The notes beneath the pieces were generated by a model, which was not told the origin of the DNA, searched no databases, and saw only the letters and a list, made by a program, of their open reading frames with translations. Both the position numbers and the translations under genes were made by a program. Shown in pieces: positions 1 through 5,173 of a DNA stretch of 5,173 nt. The stretch is from Bacteroidota bacterium (GTDB taxonomy: Bacteria > Bacteroidota > Rhodothermia > Rhodothermales > UBA10348), in the NCBI GenBank assembly GCA_004356265.1, contig SMXK01000018.1, forward strand, positions 1-5,173, written 5' to 3'. How positions within the stretch are numbered: position 1 is the first letter of the stretch; each line of letters starts with the position of its first letter.

Positions 1-3000
1 CGGATATGACCGGGTTTTATCTCTCGTACTATTTCCGCAACAGGTGGGAAGATGCCCACGAAGACCCGCCTAATATCAGAGTAGAACCTGTATTCGAGAG
101 GATTACAGAAATCGAGGTCTGGCGCCTTCAGCCAACGAGGCCAGAGGAACTAAATGTCCGCCAAGTGGTCGCGATGATTGACCTGGGAGAGGAAAGTGAC
201 GAGCTGGTCGGGCCTGACGCGGACCCACCCGGCTACACGAATACGGTCCTTCCTGACAATTCGAACGATAGTTACGATGAGGAATCGGGAGAGATCGATC
301 AGTTTCTACGAAACGGCGATGCTTCTCCCGGTTCATGGCTGGAAGAAAACAAAAACTTAACTTCGTCTGACTATCAAATCGGGAAATTCAAACGCCTGGA
401 TCAGGGTCAGGACTACACGCTCGATCCCGTACTCGGGTACATCACATTGAATTCCCGGCTTCAGGAGAGTGAAGCACTGGCGGTTGCCTATCGGTACCGG
501 ACCAACGGCACGACTGTTCAGATCGGCGACTTCTCTACCGAAACCGGTGGATCTGATGGAGGCCAGAGCGAGACCAAACTCGTTCTCAAGCTGTTGCGGC
601 CCGTGCAGCTCCGGCAACCAGCACGTGACGGATCGTTTAATCCGGCGGCTTGGTACCTTGAGATGAGAAATCTCTATAGCCTGTCTACTGGGGGTGTGCA
701 ACCAGCCGATTTCGAACTCCAGATCTATTATGAACCACCCGGACAGACTTCTACTAAAACCCTCCCCGGACTGAATTCTTCCAAGACGCTCCTGCAGCTT
801 CTGAATTGGGACCGGGTAAATGCCGACGGTGCGTTGTTGCCCGACGACGTGTTTGATTTCCTCGTTGATTATACAATTCGGCCCGCGAGAGGCAACCTGA
901 TTTTCCCGGTGCTGGAGCCTTTCGGTACTCACATGGAAAAACTGATCGCAGAATCTGACCTTCCGGAAGAAACCAGGGAGCAGCTGAGAAGACTGTACGT
1001 TTTCACGGCACTGTATCGGGAGAAAAAGGCCAATGCACGCAAAGATTCTCAGCACGATGTATTCAGAATCCAAGGCGTGAGCAAGGGTTCCGTAAAAGCG
1101 TATTACGATCTGCGCGCTTTTGCGGGCATCGTACCGGGATCGGTGCGTGTTACTTCGGGCGGAACCCCACTCCGGGAAACTGTGGACTATGTAGTTGATT
1201 ACTCCGGTGGTACGCTCACCATTACGAACTCGGCATACCTGATTTCCGGTCGACAAATCCAGATTGATTACGAACAGAACTCCCTGTTTAACGTGCGGAA
1301 GAAGACCCTGCTCGGATTGCGGGCTGATTATACACCGTCGCAAAATTTTCAGTTCGGGGCGACCGTCATGACCATGAAGGAAAAGTCGCCGTCGGATAAA
1401 TTCAGGATTGGCGACGAACCGATTTCGAACATGATCTGGGGCGCAGATGCGAGTTTAAACTTCGAACCCCGGTGGTTGACCAGTGGTATCGACATGATTC
1501 CTCTATTACAGACCCGTGAGCCGAGTCGTATCAACGTATCCGGTGAGTTTGCACAGCTCCGTCCAAATCATGTTGAAACGCAGGCTTTTAAACGTACAGA
1601 GGACCGTTTGGCGGACCTGGGCCGGAGTTTTTCAACAGATGAGCAAAACGGAACGTCATTTATCGATGATTTTGAGGGATTTGAAAACGTATTTTCCCTG
1701 ATGCAACCCGGATCCTGGAATCTTGCATCAGCTCCAGACTCGATCGGAGCCATAGATCGAAACGGAATTTTACCGGGGGTCTTGGGAGACTCGCTGAGAA
1801 CTAACTGGCGGAGCGGATTTGCCTGGTACCGGATAAACGCGAGCACGCTGCAGGAACTTCCGATCATCGTTTATAACGATGATCCTGAGCCTATCCAGAT
1901 ACTTGAAATCACGGATGTATATCCTACGCGTGACGTACAGGGACAATTTGGTTCGACTCTGGAAACGCTCGATTTGTATATGAATCCGTTTGAACGCGGA
2001 CAGTATAATTACACGGGCGACCTGCGCGGTTTTCTGGACAATCCCAAGGATACGTGGGGTGGAATGATTCACCGGCTCCCGGAGGGATTCACTGATTTCA
2101 GTATCAAGAATATTGACTTCGTTGAATTTGTCATACGGCTTTTCCCAGAGAACCCAGCGCGAGATGCAGGGCGATCGGCGCATTTATATATTGACCTGGG
2201 ACGCATATCTGAAGACGTCATTCCCGACGAGAAGCTGAATAACGAGGACGGTTTGTCGATGTTCGAAATCAGCGAGTCGAGTATCGGGAAATGGGCCCGG
2301 TTACCCAATTCGACACAGAATTCGGTAATCGATATCGAAGACAACACGAAAAGAACCGAGGATCTGGGACTGGATGGCCTGGCGTCATACGGCGGTGACT
2401 ACCCCCCGTATGCGACGGAAGCAGTACATTTTAAAGCGTTCCTGGACTCATTCGATTTGAGCGATCCGGATCCTGTTTATCGTGCTGAAGTAGCAAAAGC
2501 AATGGCCGACCCTTCAGGGGATGACTTCCAGTATTACGGAAATGAACGATATTTCGGCAATACGGAATTTTTCCCCCGGCCACCCTACTTACAGGAGCGA
2601 TTCTCAAAATATTTTCCGAGTTACGAGCTGAACGGTTTCGAGACCCAGTCGGAGCTTGCAGAAAATACAACCAGCCCTCGAGGAAACTCGCGTTACCCTG
2701 ATTCTGAAGATCAGAACACGAACTCTACCATTGATATAGACAATAGTTATTTTCAGTACGAACTTACATTGTCTAGTATTGCTCTCGACTCTCTGGCCCG
2801 CCCCGAAGAAACCAATGACTATGTTGTAGGCGAAATCACTGACGAAAACGGGGTTGGAAACGGCTGGTATCAGATTCGAATCCCCGTGAAAGATTTCACG
2901 CGGAAAGTCGGCTCGATTCAGGATTTCAGCCAGATTGAATCTATTCGGGTCTGGACGGCCGGGCACGATGTACCAATCACCATGCGCTTTGCTTCCCTGG

Positions 3001-5173
3001 AACTCGTCGGAAGTCAGTGGCAGGAATCGGAGCGGGTTCTAATCGAGTCCGACGGGGCCGGTGGCCCTGACGAGGATGAGTCGAACAGGCTCACCATATC
3101 GAGCATCAATAACGAAGAAAACGCCGACGTCTACATTCCACCGATCGGAACGATCATTGGTGAAACTCGCCTTCCTACCGGCGTCATTCAGGAATCTCGA
3201 GAGCAATCATTACTGCTGCGCAAAAAAATGTTGCTCCCGGGTCGGCAGCGGGGAATTTTCAGAACGCAGAATACGGCACTTGACCTGCTCAAGTATTCGA
3301 ATTTACGCATGTTTGTGCACATGCATGGCCGAACGCTGGACGGGCGGAGCCTTGAGTCACTCCCGAAAGACGAAGGAAGGAGTAAGGCCAGCTTGTTCGT
3401 TCGGCTCGGTGCCAACGAAAACAATGACTACTATGAGTACGAACAACCCCTCACGCCGAGCAGCGAGACGTCCGGAGACGCTGACGATTTGTGGCAGACC
3501 AATGTCGATTATGAGGGCATGTTCCAAGACCTGAATTCCATGAACATTGAATTGGGTGCGTTCAATCAGCTTAAAGTTGCTCGGGATCGGCTTGCGTTCC
3601 CCACAGACAGCATCTTCTACAATGTGGTGAACGGCATCCCGACCGCGCCGGATGTACCAGACGCAGAGCTTTTCGCCCCACCGGGTACGAGGCTTGGCAT
3701 CAAAGGAAATCCATCGCTGGGTCGGATCAATAGTATTGTTATCGGTATCCGGAACGCCTCTGATTCTACAAGTACCGATTTCGGAGACATCCTGGAAGAA
3801 ATCACAGTGTGGCTGAATGAACTCCGGGTTTCCGGATACGATGAAACGAACGGATGGGCAGCTGTCGGAAACGCAGACATCAAGCTCGCCGATATCGGCA
3901 ACATCCGGGCAAGTATCCGCTCTCAGACTGACGGATTCGGGTCGCTTTCTTCCAGTCTGGACGAGCGCGAACAGAATAATATTGACGACTGGAGCGTGAC
4001 AACGGACATCCGGGCAAACAAACTTATCCCGGACAGGTACAATTGGTCTATCCCGCTGTCTGTTCAATACGCGTCCAACACATCGACCCCAAGATTTTCG
4101 CCGACGCGTGGGGACGTTCGACTGGACGAAATCCTCTCGCAGATAAATGATCGGGATGACCTGTCGGAAGAGGAAAAACAAGTCGCTGAAGAACAAGCAA
4201 TTCTGGCTGCCCAGACGCATAGTACCACCCGGTCATTTTCGGGGCGTGTGAGTAAATCAAACTCAGGATCAGGTTTTTTGAGAACGACCATTGACGGCGT
4301 TGCGCTTACGTATTCGTCTGCTGCAACGGAGGCGCGAACTCCGGCATTGCAGGTTAATAATTCGAATAGATGGAATTCAACCCTCAGTTACCAGTACCGT
4401 GGCCAGGCATACACAGTCAAACCATTATGGTTACTTCAGAAAATACCTTTCTTGGGACCCATCGGGCGATTGCAACTGAATTACGCACCTCAATCCGTTC
4501 AGACGTCGGCTTCTCTCAAAAGAAATTTCTCGAATTCACGAGATCGACCCGTCGTTTCAGCAGCTGATACCTCGACCGTACCGTTAATCGTACGATTTCC
4601 TAACCGTGAAAAACATACGTTCACACACACAAGGAATTTCGGTCTCCGATACAATCCGTTCCAGTTTCTTAACCTGAGTTTCGACTACAACACCGGACAA
4701 AGTTTTAACCAGGCCGGAGTAGACACCCTGACGTCTGTGGCGATTGGTGATACGCTTTATCCCGGGTACTCGATAGACGAGGCGATAGACGCGGGACTGA
4801 TTGATGAAGACGATCGGTCCGACGCATATGAAGTTAAGAGCCTGACGATGATACCGGCTACACAAGTACTTGCTGAAGCTATAAAAGGAAGCTCGGAAAT
4901 TCGAACCGAAGTAAACGATCAAAGCTTTACAGCTTCATTCCGACCCCGATTTACCAATATCAATGCACTGAACTGGATTCAAATACAGGACATAACGTAT
5001 TCGGCCAAATTTCGATGGAAAAATGGGGCCATTAATCGAAATATCGGTGCGGGAATAGACAACACCGTCACGCTGAGAGCCGGTGCGACCGTTCGAATTC
5101 AGGATTTGTTCAGGAAATTTGGATTCTACCGTTCGATTGAGAGACGGCAGAATGAATTCACGGCCCGGAAGGC
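1..5173 (+). CDS. sprA: T9SS outer-membrane translocon SprA/Sov, internal fragment (both ends missing)
   Basis: The frame read from position 3 is open through 1,723 codons to the window edge; residue number equals codon start divided by 3. In the family, SprA is a 36-strand outer-membrane barrel with a lateral gate. It passes folded proteins carrying a C-terminal T9SS signal from the periplasm to the surface, working with PorV, a Plug protein and the GldKLMN motor; in gliding species it also exports adhesins. Supporting blocks seen in order are IEVW (37-40), DLGE (60-63), FPVLEPFG (301-308), IDMIPLL (496-502), FIDDFEG (553-559), DPSGDDFQYY (836-845), YFQY (916-919), WYQIRIP (955-961), RFASLELVG (995-1003), KGNPSLG (1234-1240) and WLNELR (1270-1275). 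Full-length relatives are about 2,400-2,500 residues, so about 70% is present. The Met at codon 2 lies inside conserved sequence and is not a credible start. No cysteine codon occurs. No frameshift or internal stop was seen. No other large barrel family I know shares this motif series. Confidence 0.94.
111..545 (+). other. SprA N-terminal-type module: IEVW...DLGE strand pair, acidic linker, hairpin
   Basis: Residues 37-63 run from IEVW to DLGE through a QVVAMIDLGE strand. This matches the family pattern of an 'EVWVTN...IVAFxDLGE' segment, as I remember it. An Asp/Glu/Ser/Pro-rich linker (about 64-108) follows. Then comes a segment (127-180) resembling the family's 'LSSSEYTFNPQLGYISLN...LAVAYxY...G..YQVGEFS': here YQIGKFKRLD, DYTLD, LGYITLN, LAVAYRYR and VQIGDFSTE. 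The module probably sits in the periplasmic or plug-side N-terminal portion rather than in the barrel wall; that location is inferred. Confidence 0.75.
381..509 (+). repeat. Diverged protein repeat, copy 1 (DYTLD...GYITL...AVAYRYR hairpin)
   Basis: Residues 127-169. The core is D137-Y-T-L-D, then G145-Y-I-T-L, then a strand ending AVAYRYR (159-165). It aligns by eye with residues 395-426 (DYVVD, GGTLTIT, IQIDYEQN). The shared pattern is D-Y-x-[LV]-D-x3-G-x-[IL]-T-[LI], then about ten residues, then an alternating strand with a Tyr near its end. This is similarity of protein modules; no DNA-level repeat is evident. Confidence 0.6.
843..929 (+). other. SprA signature block DDVFDF...FPVLEPFG
   Basis: Residues 281-308 begin with DDVFDFLVDYTI, pass through RPARGNLI and end with FPVLEPFG. 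In the family I remember this as 'DGVFDFxxGxTINPxNGRIIFPVLEPFGxxL'. It is one of the strongest identifiers in the N-terminal half. Its D-F-x-V-D...G-x-[IL] spacing also resembles the two hairpin repeats on either side, so it may be a third, more diverged unit. The region just upstream (LLRP at 198-201, WYLEMRNLYSL at 217-227) matches another family block, 'LLRP...W.LMMKNVYSL'. Confidence 0.8.
1083..1280 (+). repeat. Diverged protein repeat, copy 2 (DYVVD...GGTLTIT...IQIDYEQN hairpin)
   Basis: Residues 361-426. A lead-in (SVKAYYDLRAFAGIVPGSVRV) is followed by DYVVD (395-399), GGTLTIT (402-408) and IQIDYEQN (419-426). It matches copy 1 in spacing, and its arrangement recalls the 'I.PGSV.V..G...L.EG.DY.VDY..G.ltI.n..l' unit found in several surface beta-domain proteins. 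It runs directly into the NSLFNVRKKTLLG segment, taken here as the approach to the barrel. Confidence 0.65.
1278..1679 (+). other. First barrel-region strands, IDMIPLL block and FIDDFEG signature
   Basis: Residues 426-438 (NSLFNVRKKTLLG) match the family block 'NPLFNLQTKTLLG'. Alternating strands follow (LRADYTPSQNFQFGATVM; MIWGADASLNFEPRWL). Then come GIDMIPLL (495-502), QTREPSRINVSGEFAQL (503-519), a charged stretch, and FIDDFEG (553-559). In known SprA proteins the 'DMLPLIxTKEPSxI...GEFAxL.PG' and 'YIDDFEG' segments sit close together in this order, as seen here. Alternating polar and hydrophobic residues fit transmembrane beta-strands; exact strand limits cannot be fixed by eye. Confidence 0.78.
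1862..1884. repeat. Perfect 10-bp inverted repeat with 3-nt loop inside the CDS
   Basis: GATCATCGTT (1862-1871), loop TAT (1872-1874), AACGATGATC (1875-1884). All ten pairs are Watson-Crick; the flanking bases (C and C) do not extend the stem. It lies within codons for IIVYNDD. No T-run follows, so it is not an intrinsic terminator. It may be a chance product of codon choice, an mRNA hairpin or a protein-binding palindrome; nothing in the window decides between these. Confidence 0.85.
2508..2759 (+). other. DPSGDDFQYY to YFQY signature region with possible Ca2+-type loop
   Basis: Residues 836-845 (DPSGDDFQYY) correspond to the family's 'DPSxDNFxYY'. They are followed by a Tyr/Phe/Pro-rich stretch (GNERYF, PYLQERFSKYFPSYELNGFETQSE) that stands where the family has 'RYKxFNxTEGNS'. 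The region ends in PDSEDQNTNSTIDIDNSYFQY (899-919), matching 'PDxEDINxDxTLxxxxxYFQY'. Within it D903, N905, N907, T909, D911 and N914 fall at the 1, 3, 5, 7, 9 and 12 spacing of an EF-hand or dockerin-type loop. Metal binding is inferred from spacing only. Confidence 0.7.
2850..3455 (+). other. SprA soluble beta-domain: WYQIRIP, RFASLELVG, YYEYEQPL blocks
   Basis: Residues 955-965 (WYQIRIPVKDF), VGSIQDFSQIESIRVW (971-986), and RFASLELVG (995-1003) parallel the family's 'WYQFRIPL...VGSIxDFxSIRFMRM...LRFAxLELVxGEW'. Next, SSINNEENADVYIPPIG, REQSLLLRKKMLLPG, KYSNLRMFVHMHG and RLGANENNDYYEYEQPL (1134-1150) match 'NxEENxxRxPxxYVLPPG', 'NEQSLSLxV', 'YKRLKMFVHAE' and 'RLGxDxxxNYYEYExPL'. These soluble strands are among the best conserved parts of SprA and are inferred to form the cap or inner domain of the translocon. 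Confidence 0.78.
3696..3869 (+). other. KGNPSLG / WLNELR signature preceding the C-terminal barrel
   Basis: Residues 1234-1240 (KGNPSLG), VIGIRN (1246-1251) and WLNELRVSGYDETNGWAAVG (1270-1289) match the SprA block 'VKGNPxLGxVxxIMIGVRN...EVWFNELRLxxFDExGGWAA'. The NADIKLADIGNIRAS segment just after it matches 'VDVKLADLGTV'. From here on the protein becomes a long series of amphipathic strands, so this block appears to mark the change from soluble domain to the C-terminal barrel strands. Confidence 0.85.
3870..5171 (+). other. C-terminal outer-membrane beta-barrel strands (incomplete)
   Basis: Residues 1290-1723 show repeated alternating polar and hydrophobic stretches rich in Tyr, Phe, Trp, Asn and Ser, for example WSVTTDIRANKL, NWSIPLSVQYAS, RWNSTLSYQYRG, RLQLNYAPQSVQTSASLKRNF, NFGLRYNPFQFLNLSFDYNTG and ITYSAKFRWKNG. 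Each is typical of a membrane-spanning strand. Two charged interruptions, about 1374-1405 and 1589-1635, look helical or flexible and should be loops or turns. The window stops in the middle of this barrel, so the final strands, which close it and would be read by the BAM machinery, are absent. The extracellular or periplasmic side of each loop cannot be assigned from sequence alone. Confidence 0.72.

Noticed and set aside
6..8. In-frame ATG near the left edge as a possible gene start
   Set aside because: There is no room to see a ribosome-binding site. No signal peptide follows, and the sequence immediately after it leads into the internal IEVW...DLGE block. SprA proteins have several hundred residues, including a signal peptide, before this point.
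357..1343. Minus-strand open frame of 328 codons
   Set aside because: It lies opposite the conserved SprA sequence, gives a composition rich in Arg, Ile, Ser and Cys with no recognisable domain, and has no supporting start context. It is an antisense shadow of a codon-biased gene.
1862..1884. Palindrome as an intrinsic transcription terminator
   Set aside because: The stem is AT/GC mixed, no T-run follows, and it lies in the middle of an uninterrupted coding frame.
1770..2347. Overlapping minus-strand frames of 137 and 92 codons
   Set aside because: Two short, mutually overlapping antisense frames with no family resemblance, fully inside the plus-strand gene.
3061..3534. Plus-strand frame of 157 codons in another phase
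   Set aside because: It overlaps well-conserved SprA sequence out of frame; its product is Arg/Ser/Cys-rich and featureless.
3357..4220. Minus-strand open frame of 287 codons
   Set aside because: It is opposite the YYEYE, KGNPSLG and WLNELR blocks, which are plainly the selected frame. The antisense product has scattered cysteines and no motif.
3870..5171. C-terminal strands as a TonB-dependent receptor or generic porin
   Set aside because: No TonB box or plug motif is present, the gene is far too long, and the preceding WLNELR, KGNPSLG and FIDDFEG blocks belong to SprA.

Overview
The whole window is the inside of one very large plus-strand gene. The third forward frame (codons beginning at position 3) stays open for 1,723 consecutive codons, with no stop and no credible start, so both gene ends lie outside the window. 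The product is recognisable as SprA (called Sov in Porphyromonas), the giant outer-membrane translocon of the type 9 secretion system (T9SS). The identification rests on many blocks, remembered from the family, that occur here in the family order: an IEVW...DLGE block, a hairpin ending in AVAYRYR, an FPVLEPFG block, an IDMIPLLQTREPS block, FIDDFEG, DPSGDDFQYY, a PDSED...YFQY block, WYQIRIPVKDF, RFASLELVG, IKGNPSLG and WLNELRVSGYDETNGWAA. A long tail of alternating beta-strand sequence follows.

Layout: residues 1-440 (nt 3-1320) are the N-terminal, beta-rich SprA modules, including related hairpin units. Residues about 425-560 (nt 1275-1680) hold candidate early barrel strands, the IDMIPLL block and FIDDFEG. 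Residues about 560-1250 (nt 1680-3755) are large soluble, acidic, beta-rich domains, including a possible Ca2+-type loop. Residues about 1250-1723 (nt 3755-5171) are the WLNELR block followed by amphipathic strands of the barrel, with two charged, probably helical loops. Full-length family members are about 2,400-2,500 residues, so roughly the first quarter and a few hundred C-terminal residues are probably missing.

Organism: SprA/T9SS is essentially confined to Bacteroidota and relatives (the FCB group). The near 50% GC, the Asp/Glu/Arg-rich protein and its divergence from the classical Flavobacterium/Porphyromonas sequences suggest a Rhodothermota/Balneolota-like or other deep Bacteroidota-related lineage, possibly marine or saline. 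That placement is a low-confidence inference.

No RNA gene, mobile element, CRISPR array, promoter, terminator or second gene is supported on either strand. At the DNA level the notable items are a perfect 10-bp inverted repeat with a 3-nt loop inside the coding sequence, and an excess of the palindromes TTCGAA and GAATTC. I see a known system in a divergent host and no clear new system.
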